Origin: Pseudolysinimonas_A sp947085045 | GTDB lineage: Bacteria > Actinomycetota > Actinomycetes > Actinomycetales > Microbacteriaceae | Direction of reading: 5' to 3' | DNA: 64,000 nt | NCBI GenBank assembly: GCA_947085045.1 | Contig: CAMTUU010000005.1 | Span: 62,001 to 126,000 of the forward strand | In this document: one piece after another, positions 33,033 to 41,985 of the stretch | Numbering within the stretch: the stretch's first letter is position 1 | How the letters are laid out: every line of letters begins with the position of its first letter | The notes under the pieces: model-generated | The model's input: only the letters and a program-made list of their open reading frames with translations | Database searches by the model: none | Told to the model about the DNA's origin: nothing | Program-made: the position numbers and the translations under genes

Positions 33033-34238
33033 ATGGACTGGCAGACTCCCGAAGACGCCGCGCCGTCGGCGTTCGTGACGGAGTCTCAACGCCGCCGGGT
33101 CGCCGGCCTGCCTCCCGCGACGGGCGCGTGGCGCGACGGCGACGATCCGGGCGACCGGCGCTTCGCCGCGATCGGCGACCTCGCGCTGGAACGCGGCGGC
33201 AGCATCCCGAACGTGTCGATCGCCTACGAGACCTGGGGCGAGCTGGCTGCCGACCGGTCCAACGCCGTCCTCGTGCTGCACGCGCTCACCGGCGACAGCC
33301 ACCTCGTCGGCAACGCCGGGCCCGGGCATCCGACCGGTGGATGGTGGTCGGGGCTCGTCGGGTCCGGCAAGGTGCTCGACACCGACAGGTACTTCGTCGT
33401 CGCCCCCAACATGCTCGGCGGCTGCCAGGGCTCGACCGGCCCCGCGTCGCTCGCCCCGGACGGCGCCGAGTGGGGGCCGCGCTTCCCCTACGTCACGATC
33501 CGTGATCAGGTGGGGGCGCAGGTCGCGTTCGCCGACCTCCTCGGCATCGACCGCTGGAGCCTCGTCGTCGGCGGGTCGATGGGCGGGATGCAGGTCCTCG
33601 AGTGGAGCGTCGGTCACCCCGCCCGGGCAGAGCGCATCGCCGTGCTCGCCGCGCCCCCGCTGTCGAGCGCCGACGAGATCGCCCTCAACTCGGTGCAGGC
33701 GGAGGCGATCCGGATGGATCCCGCGTTCCGTGCCGGCGAATACTACGACGCCGCGGAGGGCGCGGGGCCGCATCGCGGGCTCGCACTCGCCCGCCGCATG
33801 GCGCTGCTCAACTACCGCTCCCCCACCGAGCTCAACGACCGGTTCGAGCGGTCGTGGCAGAGCGGGCTCAGCCCGCTCGGTGACGGCGGCCGGTTCGCGG
33901 TGCAGAGCTACCTCGACTTCCACGGCAACAAGTTCACCCGTCGCTTCGACGCCAACAGCTACCTCGTGCTGACCGATGCCATGGACTCGCACGACGTCGG
34001 CCGCGACCGCGGCGGCGTGGCGGCGGCACTCGGCCGGGCGACGGCGAGAGCCCTTGTCGTCGGGATCGACTCCGACCGCCTGTTCCCGGTGGAGGGCCAG
34101 GAGCTCATCGCCCGGCACCTGCCCGGCAACATCGACGGCGACGTGCCGGTCGTGATCTCGTCGCCGTTCGGCCACGACGCATTCCTCATCGAGGACGCGC
34201 TCGTCGGGGCCGAGCTGAAGCGCCTGCTCGATTCCTGA
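33033..34238 (+). CDS. metX: Homoserine O-acetyltransferase
   Basis: Transfers acetyl from acetyl-CoA to homoserine, the first committed step of methionine synthesis. The 401-residue alpha/beta hydrolase has the nucleophile in VVGGSMGGMQ (about 168-177), the entry motif NAVLVLHALTGDSH and NMLGGCQGSTGP, and the C-terminal Asp and His in GIDSDRLFPV and FGHDAFLIE. ATG 33033 is preferred over 33024 because the GGGAG site abuts the earlier codon. It follows metY by 134 bp, separated by the inverted repeat. Homoserine comes from hom at 5 kb. Confidence 0.96.
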   Translation: MDWQTPEDAAPSAFVTESQRRRVAGLPPATGAWRDGDDPGDRRFAAIGDLALERGGSIPNVSIAYETWGELAADRSNAVLVLHALTGDSHLVGNAGPGHPTGGWWSGLVGSGKVLDTDRYFVVAPNMLGGCQGSTGPASLAPDGAEWGPRFPYVTIRDQVGAQVAFADLLGIDRWSLVVGGSMGGMQVLEWSVGHPARAERIAVLAAPPLSSADEIALNSVQAEAIRMDPAFRAGEYYDAAEGAGPHRGLALARRMALLNYRSPTELNDRFERSWQSGLSPLGDGGRFAVQSYLDFHGNKFTRRFDANSYLVLTDAMDSHDVGRDRGGVAAALGRATARALVVGIDSDRLFPVEGQELIARHLPGNIDGDVPVVISSPFGHDAFLIEDALVGAELKRLLDS

Positions 34239-34245
34239 GTACGGC

Positions 34246-34273
34246 GGAGGGCCGCGATCACTCGCGACCCTCC
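34246..34273 (+). terminator. Hairpin after metX, probable terminator
   Basis: A 12-bp stem with one mismatch (GGAGGG-c-CGCGA with TCGCG-a-CCCTCC) and a 4-nt loop begins 7 bp after the metX stop. There is no T-run, as is common for actinobacterial terminators. Confidence 0.6.
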
Positions 34274-34378
34274 GAACGCCCCCGGGTGTGTGGCGCGCCT
34301 CGTGGAAACGTGGCGTCAGCCCCTCTGCACCCCAGCGGTGCGGGTGGAACTGTACCCCTCGATCGTACCCCCGGCTCC

Positions 34379-34417
34379 CGCGTGGCACCCCCCTTTCGCG
34401 TGGCACGGTGTGTCACC
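34379..34417 (+). promoter_or_regulatory. Direct repeats and small palindrome upstream of the sensor-regulator operon
   Basis: CGCGTGGCAC occurs at 34379-34388 and again at 34397-34406, 18 bp apart, followed by the palindrome GGTGTGTCACC (34407-34417). Further CGTGG units lie at about 34310-34325. Repeats at this spacing, one and three-quarter helical turns, just ahead of a LuxR-type regulator operon are candidate operator sites. The rest of the 190-bp gap holds the metX terminator and nothing else I recognise. Confidence 0.4.
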
Positions 34418-34429
34418 ATTGCCCTCAGC

Positions 34430-35605
34430 ATGGACCTCATCAGTAAGGAGCGGGACCGTCTCCTCCAGCGCAGTGCACGCGTCTACGGCCTGAGTTTCAC
34501 CGCAGTCTCCGCGCTGTGTTTCGCGCTCCCCGGGGCCGTGCCCTTCCCGGTGCTGCTGCTCGGCATCCCGCTCTACCTGATCCTCGCCGCAGCCCTCGTC
34601 GCCGTCGGCTTGAGCCGGTCGATCTGGTGGCCCGTCGTCGCGCTCGTCGCCGGCACCGGGATCGTCCTCGTCGTCGGCATCCTCGGCGCCACCCCCACCC
34701 CCGCCGGGTCGCTCGCGCTCATCCACGTCGCCGCCGCCGGGCTGGCGTCGCTCGCGCTCGTGCTCACCACGAGCGCTCCGCGGATCGCCTTGCTGGTGAC
34801 CGGCGCCCTGGTCGGGGTCGGCACCGTCGTCTTCGCCGAGATCGACACCCCCGCGCAGGCGCTGCGCAGCGGCGGCACGGTGCTGGTCGGCTGGGGCCTC
34901 GCCGCGCTCATCACCGTCTGGATCAACGCCGGCGTCCCGCAGGTGGCCAAGCGCATCGCGAGCATCGGGCGCGCCCACCGGGCCGAGCGGCAGGCGAGCG
35001 AACTGGAGGCTCAGCGCCGCCAGGGCGCCCGACTGCTGCACGACACCGTGCTCGCGAGCCTGACCCTCCTCGCCCACTCCGGCGTCGGCGTGAAGCCCGA
35101 GGCCTTGCGTCAGCAGGCCGGCGAGGATGCGCGGCTGCTGCGCCAGCTGCGGCTCGGGACGGCGCCGCAACTCGCCGAGCCCACCCAGACCGGCACCGTT
35201 CCCGTCGTGACCGCGGAGGAGCCCGTGCTCGGCACGACGCTGGAGTCGGTCAAGCAGCGGTTCGGCCGGATGGGGCTGCAGGTGTCGTGGCACGGCACCG
35301 GGCAGGTGCTGCTGCCGAGCGAGGTGCTCGACGCCTTCCTGCTCGCCCTGGCCGAGTGCCTCGAGAACGTGCGGCGCCACTCCGGGGTCACCGAGGCGCA
35401 CGTGACGATCACCGACGATGCCACGATGGTGCGCGCGCTCGTCACCGACGCGGGCGTCGGGTTCGACATCGCCGACATCGATGAGGCGAAGCTCGGATTC
35501 GCGGAGTCGGTCGTCGGCCGCCTCCGCGAGGTCGGCGGCAACGCCCGTCTGTTCTCGGCGCCCGGCTCGGGCACCACCGTCGCCCTGGAGGTGCCGCGCG
35601 GATGA
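34430..35605 (+). CDS. Membrane histidine kinase (HisKA_3-like)
   Basis: A 391-residue sensor kinase with five hydrophobic segments in residues 18-165, then a short coiled linker (175-195), a dimerisation/phosphoacceptor segment GARLLHDTV with H204, and a C-terminal ATPase domain: N-box ECLENVRRHS (about 308-317), G1 box DAGVGFD and G2 box PGSGTT (about 378-383). This is the NarL-type kinase class that pairs with LuxR-type regulators, and one follows two genes later. No extracellular sensor domain of size is present, so it may sense membrane state. No ribosome site precedes ATG 34430. The stop overlaps the next start (ATGA). Confidence 0.85.
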   Translation: MDLISKERDRLLQRSARVYGLSFTAVSALCFALPGAVPFPVLLLGIPLYLILAAALVAVGLSRSIWWPVVALVAGTGIVLVVGILGATPTPAGSLALIHVAAAGLASLALVLTTSAPRIALLVTGALVGVGTVVFAEIDTPAQALRSGGTVLVGWGLAALITVWINAGVPQVAKRIASIGRAHRAERQASELEAQRRQGARLLHDTVLASLTLLAHSGVGVKPEALRQQAGEDARLLRQLRLGTAPQLAEPTQTGTVPVVTAEEPVLGTTLESVKQRFGRMGLQVSWHGTGQVLLPSEVLDAFLLALAECLENVRRHSGVTEAHVTITDDATMVRALVTDAGVGFDIADIDEAKLGFAESVVGRLREVGGNARLFSAPGSGTTVALEVPRG

Positions 35606-36900
35606 GCAAGACCGACACCATCCAGTTCTCTCAGCCGGATGAGAACACCCTCGGCGTCGTCGTCGGCAACGCCCGACGAGCTGTGCAGTCGACGGCTCGG
35701 CGTTTCAGCCGCGCCTCGACCGCGCACCGGGCGAGCCTCGGCACGGCGTTCCTCGGCCTCGGCGCCGTCATCGTCGTCGGGTTGCGGGCCGTCTACGGTC
35801 TGATCTGGTTCGCCGCGCAGTGGGAGGTCTACCCCGAGCCGTTCGCCGCCCTCGCCGCCTGGATCGTGCTCGCCGCCGTGCTGATCGGTGCGATCGTGAT
35901 GTCCCGGGTCAGCGGCGACCGTCTCCCCGACTGGATGTTCGGCCTCTTCCTCGCCGGACTCGCGATCGCTTTCGCCCTCGACGTCATCGCCGTGTGGGAG
36001 CTGCGCAACATCGGCGGGTTCGCGACGGCCGCACTCACGGCCGGCATGGCGTTGCTCGTGCTCGTCGCCCTGCGCGGCCGGGCGGAGATCCTGACCGCCG
36101 CCGTCGTCCTCGGCGTCGCGTTGATCGTCGTCATCTTCCTCGACGCCCCGGTCGGCGCTCTGGCCGACCCCGACTGGATCGCCATCCAGGTCACCGCGAT
36201 CGCCGGCGCGGTGCTGCCGCCGATCATCGGCGTCGTGATCGTCGAGAGCTTCCGCCGCATGGTGCAAGTCGAGCTCGACCGCGTGCTCGTGCAGTCGACC
36301 GTCTCCGCCCCGCGCTTCGCAGTCGGCATGCTCGCCTCGGAGGAGCTCGCCCGCCTCGACCTCGCCGCGGAGGAACTGCTGGATGCGGTGGCGCAGCAGA
36401 AGACGAAGCTGCCGCTGACCCCGAAGAACGCCTCGGTCGCCGCCCAGCTCGCGACCGAGTTGCGGCTGCATCTCATCGAGGGCCGCCGTGAGACCTGGCT
36501 GTACCACGCGATCAGCGAGTCGGAGCAGCTCGGCAAGTCGGTGACGCTCTCCGACAAGTCGAGCCTCGCCGGGCTGCTCGACCCGACGCAGCGCGACGGC
36601 CTGCTCTCCGCCGCCTGGCTGCTCGTCGCCGACGTGCCCTCGGCGGCGAACCCGCGCCGCCGCGGCACGGCGAGGACGCTCAGCATCCAGATCGGGCCGG
36701 TCGTGCCGGGATCCCCCGCCGTCCCCGCGCACAAGATCGCCGTGCCCATCACGGTGACCTCGACGGGGATCCCGCGAAACCGCGTCGACTCGGGTGTCTG
36801 GGACGCCATCGGCCGTATCGGGCGATACTCTGACTCCACTCAGGACGCCAGCCTGCGGGTCGACATCGAGTGCATCGTCGACAACCCGGCTGACCAATGA
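35602..36900 (+). CDS. Six-helix membrane protein with cytoplasmic domain, unknown third component
   Basis: A 432-residue protein that I do not recognise. A 45-residue basic N-terminus is followed by about six membrane segments (roughly 48-215), then a cytoplasmic part of about 215 residues: a helical stretch (LARLDLAAEELLDAVAQQKTK, 247-267) and a mixed region with SVAAQLATELRLHLIEGRRETWLYHAI. The helical part recalls a kinase-like dimerisation helix, and the rest recalls a degenerate ATPase domain, but no N, G1 or G2 box is visible. It overlaps the kinase gene by 4 bp and the regulator region by 4 bp, so all three are made together. It could be an accessory sensor or a phospho-independent regulator. 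Confidence 0.75.
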   Translation: MSKTDTIQFSQPDENTLGVVVGNARRAVQSTARRFSRASTAHRASLGTAFLGLGAVIVVGLRAVYGLIWFAAQWEVYPEPFAALAAWIVLAAVLIGAIVMSRVSGDRLPDWMFGLFLAGLAIAFALDVIAVWELRNIGGFATAALTAGMALLVLVALRGRAEILTAAVVLGVALIVVIFLDAPVGALADPDWIAIQVTAIAGAVLPPIIGVVIVESFRRMVQVELDRVLVQSTVSAPRFAVGMLASEELARLDLAAEELLDAVAQQKTKLPLTPKNASVAAQLATELRLHLIEGRRETWLYHAISESEQLGKSVTLSDKSSLAGLLDPTQRDGLLSAAWLLVADVPSAANPRRRGTARTLSIQIGPVVPGSPAVPAHKIAVPITVTSTGIPRNRVDSGVWDAIGRIGRYSDSTQDASLRVDIECIVDNPADQ

Positions 36901-36923
36901 CCACCCTGACGGAAGGAACCCTC

Positions 36924-37586
36924 GTGGCCGCCCCGATTCGCGTCGCGCTCGTCGACGATCACCGCATGATCCTGGGCGCTCTCACGGAGTGGATCCGCAG
37001 CTCCGCCGACGACATCTCCGTCGTGGCGGCGGTGCCCACCTGGCCGGAGCTGCTCACGCATCCGGAGTTCCCGGTCGAGGTCGTCCTGCTCGACCTCGAT
37101 CTCAAGGACAACCTCCCGGTCGCGCTCAAGATCTCGACGCTCAAGACCACGGGCGTGCGCACCGTGCTGATGAGCACCTACTCGGAGCCGAACGTCGTGC
37201 GCGAGGCGCTCGGCGCCGGCGCCCTCGGCTACCTGGTCAAGAGCGAACCGGTCGAGATGATCATCGAGGCGATCCGGGCGGCGGCGAAGGGTGAGAGCTT
37301 CATCTCGGCCGAACTCGACCTCGCGCTCAACGCCGCCGACATCGGCGGCGCCCCGAAGCTGTCGGCCCAGGAGCGTCGGGTCATGGCGCTCTACGGCGGC
37401 GGCGAGCCGGTGAAGGCGGTCGCCTACCAGCTCGGCATCTCCGAGGAGACGGCGAAGAGCTACCTCAAGCGGATCCGCGAGAAGTACCGGGTCGCGGGCA
37501 TCGACGTCGGCACGAAGGTCGCCCTGCGACGCCGCGCCATCCAGGACGGCATCCTGTTGCAGGACGGCGCGCCCGGCGCGTTCTAG
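36924..37586 (+). CDS. NarL/FixJ-type response regulator
   Basis: A 220-residue regulator. The receiver domain has the acidic pair in ALVDDHRM, the phospho-acceptor in VVLLDLDLKDN, the Thr/Ser switch region LMSTYS and the lysine in YLVKSEP. A LuxR-type helix-turn-helix follows (about 150-210, LSAQERRVMALYGGG to AVAYQLGISEETAKSYLKRI). GTG 36924 has GGAAGGA seven bases upstream and is preferred; an in-frame ATG at 36897 overlaps the stop of the preceding gene and would add nine residues. Its stop overlaps the convergent MFS stop by 4 bp (CTAG). Confidence 0.92.
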   Translation: MAAPIRVALVDDHRMILGALTEWIRSSADDISVVAAVPTWPELLTHPEFPVEVVLLDLDLKDNLPVALKISTLKTTGVRTVLMSTYSEPNVVREALGAGALGYLVKSEPVEMIIEAIRAAAKGESFISAELDLALNAADIGGAPKLSAQERRVMALYGGGEPVKAVAYQLGISEETAKSYLKRIREKYRVAGIDVGTKVALRRRAIQDGILLQDGAPGAF

Positions 37587-38860
37587 TCCTCGCGCGGTCC
37601 GATGGCCGGGACGGCCGGCGGCGGCGCGAGAGCGGAAACGGCCTCGCTCGTGAGCGGAGCTCGCGCGCGGCGCGTGATCAGGCCGCCGACGACGGCGAGC
37701 AGGATGCCGGGCAGGCACAGCAGCAGCCCGACCCAGGTCGGCGCGAGGTAACCGAACCCGGCGGCGATGACGGCGCCGCCCAGGATCGCGCCGAGGCTGT
37801 TGCCGATGTTGAGCGCCGAGTGGTTGGCCGCCGCGGCGAGGGTCTGACTGTCGCCGGCGACATCCATGAGGCGGGTCTGAATCGCGGGCGAGAGGGACGA
37901 CGAGGCGAACCCCACGGCGAACACCCCGACGAATAGCCCCGGGATCGTCGGGCCGCTCAGGGCGAGCCCGAGCAGAGCGATCACGAAGATGCCGAAGCTG
38001 AGGAACACCGCGCGCAGCGCCCCGCGGTCGGCGAGGCGACCGCCGACGAGGTTGCCGACGGTCATGCCGAGTCCGGCGACGACGAGAACGAGCGGCACGA
38101 TCGCCGGGGCGAGCCCGGTGACCTCGGTGGTGAGCGGGGCGACATAGCTGTAGACCGCGAAGAAGCCGCCGAAGCCGAGCGCTCCGGTGAGCAGGGCGAG
38201 CCACACCGCGGGTCGCGCGAAACCGCCGATCTCGCGGCGCACGGTCGCGCCGGGGTCGCCCGGCTGCCTCGGCACGACGAGGATGATCGCCACCACCGTC
38301 AGCGCGAAGATCGCGGCGACGGCGAGATAGGCGACCCGCCAGTTCGTGGCCTGCCCGAGGAAGGTGATCGCCGGGACCCCGATGACGTTCGCAATGGTCA
38401 GACCGGAGAGCACCAGCGCGATGCCCCGGCCGCGTTTGCCCGGCCCCATGAGCGACGCTGCGACGAGCGCCGCGATACCGAAATAGGCACCGTGCGGGAG
38501 GGCCGCGAGGAATCGGGCGACGACGACCAACTCGAATGTCGGGGCGGCGGCCGAGGCGAGCGTGCCGACGGTGAACGCGATCACCAGGGCGAGCAGCAGG
38601 CCTTTTCGGGGGAATCGGGCGGCGAACACCGCGATCGTCGGGGCGCCGACGACGACGCCGGCGGCGTAGGCCGAGATCATGATGCCGGCCTGCGCGATCG
38701 CGTCGTCGGGGCTGCGCACGGACAGCCCCGGGAGGAGGTTCTCGGCGATCTGCGGCAGCAGCCCCATCGCGACGAACTCGGTCGAGCCGATACCGAACCC
38801 GCCGAGAGCGAGCGCGAGGAGGGCCAGACGCACACGCGCGGGCGAGAGGGTGGTGTTCAC
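37583..38860 (-). CDS. MFS transporter (DHA1/AraJ-like, 12 helices)
   Basis: A membrane protein of about 425 residues with twelve hydrophobic segments. The opening LALALGGFGIGSTEFVAMGLLP and GKRGRGIALVLSGLTIANVIGVP are characteristic of the AraJ/NepI-type 12-helix antiporters, which export sugars, nucleosides or drugs. The start is unclear: GTG 38860 begins the conserved part, and a TTG at 38917 would overlap the upstream gene by 22 bp. Neither has a good ribosome site. It ends convergently with the response-regulator gene. Confidence 0.88.
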   Translation of the reverse strand: MNTTLSPARVRLALLALALGGFGIGSTEFVAMGLLPQIAENLLPGLSVRSPDDAIAQAGIMISAYAAGVVVGAPTIAVFAARFPRKGLLLALVIAFTVGTLASAAAPTFELVVVARFLAALPHGAYFGIAALVAASLMGPGKRGRGIALVLSGLTIANVIGVPAITFLGQATNWRVAYLAVAAIFALTVVAIILVVPRQPGDPGATVRREIGGFARPAVWLALLTGALGFGGFFAVYSYVAPLTTEVTGLAPAIVPLVLVVAGLGMTVGNLVGGRLADRGALRAVFLSFGIFVIALLGLALSGPTIPGLFVGVFAVGFASSSLSPAIQTRLMDVAGDSQTLAAAANHSALNIGNSLGAILGGAVIAAGFGYLAPTWVGLLLCLPGILLAVVGGLITRRARAPLTSEAVSALAPPPAVPAIGPRED

Positions 38861-38895
38861 GGGGCTGGCGGCCGATCGAGTGGAGACGGAGAGGC

Positions 38896-40164
38896 TCAGC
38901 GTCGAGCGCGCATCCAATCTAACGCCGCCGGCTCGGGCGGCTCGTCCTGCGCTCGTCGACGCCGCACGACCGCGACGAGCGCCACGACGGCCCAGGCGAA
39001 CAGCGCGACGTACAGCAGGTTGCGCGCCGTCAGCACGAGGACCATCGAGAGCTTCGTCGCGAGCAGATCGTCATAGAGGTAGGGGTAGAACGCCTGCGTG
39101 AGCGCGGCGATCAGCAGGCCGAACACGGCCGGCACGCGGAAGGACCGCCCGGTCCCCGACGCGTGCGTCAGCAGTCCGAACACGATCGGCACCGCGAGCC
39201 AGGTCACGAACTGCGGCGACCCCACCTTGTTGAAGATGATCATCGCGAGGGTCAGGGTCAACGCGAGCGGCGGCAGAAGCTCCCCGGGGGTCCGCCCGCG
39301 ACGCACCGCGACCAGCCCGAGCCCGAGCAGCGCGACGGCGGCGACCGCGAGCAGCGGGGTGGCGACCCCAGCGGCCGTCGCCACCCCCTCGCCCTGCAGC
39401 TGGAAGGTGAGGATGGAGGTGTCGAAGGACACCCGGGTGTGCCCGGCGCCGAGGGAGGCGTCCCACATCCAGGGGGTCGCGACGACGGCCTCGATCTGCA
39501 GACCGCGGCCGGTCTGCTGGGTGATGAAGCTGAAGACGTTGCCCGCACCGCCGAGCGCGATCACGACGATCAGCACCGCGGCCGTCGTCGCCGCGGCGCC
39601 GACGAGCACCCGCACCCGGCCGTGCGCGGCGAGCACGACCGCGGCGACCAGGGCGGCCGGCCACACCTTGATCCAGGCGGCGACCGTGAGCAGCACGCCG
39701 GCGAGGGCGGGACGGCTGAGCACGACGAGCATGCCGAGCATCGCGATCGGCACCGTGATGGAGTCGACCCGGCCGACGGCGACGGGACCGAGCGCGACCA
39801 GGAAGCCGAGCCACCACCAGCCGGGGTGCGCGACCCCGCGCCGGCGGCCGAGCGCCAGCACCACCGCAAACGCGACGGCGTCGGCGATCATCACGAGGGT
39901 GAGCCAGGTGCTCGCGTAGAGGTCGGGACCGAACGCGGCCGCCGCGATCATCGGCACGATCGCCAGGATCGGGTACACCCACACGGTGTCGATCCCGACC
40001 CACCCGCGCCCGGTGAACGCGTAGTCGACGATCCAGAACTTGTAGACGTTCGTGACGTCGCCGATCGGCTGCCCGGGACCGTAGAGGGCGAGCATCCCGA
40101 GCCAGAGGTGGGCGAGCGCGAAACCCGCCCACAGGGCGATCGGATGCCGCAGGATCGCCGTCAC
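38896..40164 (-). CDS. Polytopic GT87-type (DUF2029) glycosyltransferase-like membrane protein
   Basis: A 422-residue protein with about eleven hydrophobic segments. The first extracytoplasmic loop contains GPGQPIGDVTNVYKFWI with an Asp as expected for polyprenyl-phosphate-sugar transferases, and AAWIKVWPAALVAAV is the repeated signature of DUF2029 alpha-mannosyl- or arabinofuranosyltransferases. The gene would add sugars to envelope lipids outside the membrane. The GTG at 40164 lies 6 nt after a TACGCT -10 box. Donor and acceptor are not inferable. Confidence 0.82.
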   Translation of the reverse strand: MTAILRHPIALWAGFALAHLWLGMLALYGPGQPIGDVTNVYKFWIVDYAFTGRGWVGIDTVWVYPILAIVPMIAAAAFGPDLYASTWLTLVMIADAVAFAVVLALGRRRGVAHPGWWWLGFLVALGPVAVGRVDSITVPIAMLGMLVVLSRPALAGVLLTVAAWIKVWPAALVAAVVLAAHGRVRVLVGAAATTAAVLIVVIALGGAGNVFSFITQQTGRGLQIEAVVATPWMWDASLGAGHTRVSFDTSILTFQLQGEGVATAAGVATPLLAVAAVALLGLGLVAVRRGRTPGELLPPLALTLTLAMIIFNKVGSPQFVTWLAVPIVFGLLTHASGTGRSFRVPAVFGLLIAALTQAFYPYLYDDLLATKLSMVLVLTARNLLYVALFAWAVVALVAVVRRRRAQDEPPEPAALDWMRARR

Positions 40165-40262
40165 CTCGTCAGCGTAACGGCGTCACGAAACGACACGTCG
40201 CGGCGCGCGCGAGGCCCCTCCCGGCACAATGGGAGCACAGCATCCCGACCCTGGAGGCATCC

Positions 40263-41096
40263 ATGTCCCGAACCCTCTCCCGCCTGGCGGCCGCCGCCGG
40301 CGTCCTCGCCCTGGGCGCCGGCCTCGCCGGCTGCCAGACCGACGCCGGAACCGGTGCCACGAGCGAGTACGTCACCGACGGCAAGCTCACGATCGCCACC
40401 GGCGAGCCGGCCTACTTCCCCTACGTGATCGATGACGACCCCGCGTCCGGCGAAGGCTTCGAGTCCGCCGTCGCGTACGCGATCGCCGACGAGCTCGGCT
40501 TCGCGGCCGAGGATGTCGTCTGGGTGCGCACCGGCTTCGACGCCGCCATCGCGCCCGGCCCGAAGGACTTCGACTTCAACATCCAGCAGTACTCCGTGAC
40601 GCCCGAGCGCCAGCAGTCGGTCGACTTCTCGTCGACCTACTACGCCGCCGACCAGGCCGTCATCACCACCGAGGGATCGGCGGCGGCCGGGGCGAACTCG
40701 ATCGCCGACCTCACGGATCTGCTGATCGGCGCCGCGACCGGCACCACGAGCCTCGCGGCCGTCGAACAGGTCATCGCCCCGACGCAGGGGGCGCAGGTCT
40801 TCAACAACAACGACGAGGCGAAACTCGCGCTCGAGAGCGGCCAGGTCGACGCGATCGTCGTCGACGTGCCCACCGCGTTCTACATCACCGGCGTCGAGCT
40901 CGACGGCGGCATCATCGTCGGCTCGCTGCCCGCGATCGAGGGCGCGACCGACGAGTGGGGCGTGCTGCTGGCGAAGGACAGCCCGCTGACCGACGATGTC
41001 ACGGCAGCGGTCGACGTGCTGCGCGAGAACGGCACGCTGGATGCCCTGGTGGCGCAGTGGCTCGGAGCCGACGCGGGCGTGCCCGCCCTGCAGTGA
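40263..41096 (+). CDS. ABC transporter substrate-binding lipoprotein, polar amino-acid type
   Basis: Extracellular family 3 solute-binding protein of 277 residues. Signal peptide and lipobox LAGC give a lipidated C24. The mature part has the family features LTIATGEPAYFPYVI, GFESAVAYAIADELGF and FDFNIQQYSVTPERQQSVDFS. ATG 40263 has TGGAGG upstream with a good spacing. It is followed by matching permease and ATPase genes, so the three make one importer. Amino-acid specificity (for example Gln, Arg, Cys) is not decided by the sequence. Confidence 0.94.
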   Translation: MSRTLSRLAAAAGVLALGAGLAGCQTDAGTGATSEYVTDGKLTIATGEPAYFPYVIDDDPASGEGFESAVAYAIADELGFAAEDVVWVRTGFDAAIAPGPKDFDFNIQQYSVTPERQQSVDFSSTYYAADQAVITTEGSAAAGANSIADLTDLLIGAATGTTSLAAVEQVIAPTQGAQVFNNNDEAKLALESGQVDAIVVDVPTAFYITGVELDGGIIVGSLPAIEGATDEWGVLLAKDSPLTDDVTAAVDVLRENGTLDALVAQWLGADAGVPALQ

Positions 41097-41127
41097 GCGC
41101 TCGTCTGCTGAGCCTTAGCCTTACGAG

Positions 41128-41985
41128 GTGACCGTTTCCCCGGACAGCCCGCCGCCGAGTTCTCTCGAACTCGACCGGCGGGCTTTCCGGCGCCGCCAGT
41201 CGGCGCGCTCGGTGCTGATCGGCGCCGCCTCGACCGTCGTCTTCGCGGTCGCGCTCTGGGCGTTCGTCGTGAACACCCCGGGCTGGGTGCGCGTCCAGAA
41301 CAGCTTCTTCGACCTCGACACGGCGATCGCGTCCCTCCCGCGCGTCGCCCAGGGCTTCCTGGTCAACCTGCGCATCCTCGCGTTCTCGGTCGTCGGGGTC
41401 GCCGTCGTCGCGACTCTGATCGCGTTCGTGCGCACGCTGCGCGGCGCCGTCTTCTTCCCGCTGCGCGCGCTCGCCACGGCCTACACCGACCTGTTCCGCG
41501 GCACGCCGCTCATCATCATGCTGTTCCTGATCGGCTTCGGCGTCCCCGGACTGCTGCAGACCCGCATCTCCACCGAGCTGCTCGGCACGATCGCCCTCGT
41601 CGTCACCTACTCCGCCTACGTCTCCGAGGTGATCCGGGCCGGCATCGAAGGAGTGCACCCGTCGCAGCGGATGGGCGCCCGCGCGCTCGGCCTCAGTCAC
41701 GGGCAGACCCTGCGGCTCGTCGTGCTGCCGCAGGCGATCCGCCGCCAGGCGCCGCCGCTGATGAACGACTTCGTCGCGATGCAGAAGGATGTCGGCCTCG
41801 TCTCGATCCTCGGGATCGTCGATGCCGTGCGCGGCGCGCAGATCGAGACGGCGAAGTACGCCGATTTCACTCCCTACATCGTCGCCGCGGTGCTCTTCGT
41901 GCTGCTGGCCATCCCGACGATCCGGTTCACCGACTGGATCTCGGCACGACTGCGGCGACGCGAGCAGATGGGGTCGGTGGTATGA
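41128..41985 (+). CDS. Amino-acid ABC transporter permease
   Basis: A 285-residue HisM-type permease with about five membrane segments. The cytoplasmic EAA loop that contacts the ATPase is SQRMGARALGLSHGQTLRLVVLPQAIRR (about 189-216). The DLFRGTPLIIMLFL segment is characteristic of the polar amino-acid family. A TAGCCT -10 box ends 6 nt before the GTG, giving a leaderless internal promoter. The end overlaps the ATPase gene by 4 bp. Only one permease gene is present, so it likely forms a homodimer. Confidence 0.94.
   Translation: MTVSPDSPPPSSLELDRRAFRRRQSARSVLIGAASTVVFAVALWAFVVNTPGWVRVQNSFFDLDTAIASLPRVAQGFLVNLRILAFSVVGVAVVATLIAFVRTLRGAVFFPLRALATAYTDLFRGTPLIIMLFLIGFGVPGLLQTRISTELLGTIALVVTYSAYVSEVIRAGIEGVHPSQRMGARALGLSHGQTLRLVVLPQAIRRQAPPLMNDFVAMQKDVGLVSILGIVDAVRGAQIETAKYADFTPYIVAAVLFVLLAIPTIRFTDWISARLRRREQMGSVV

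Noticed and set aside
38860..38917. TTG 38917 as the MFS start
   Set aside because: It would overlap the glycosyltransferase-like gene by 22 bp and add 19 non-hydrophobic residues without a ribosome site. It is not excluded, only less likely.
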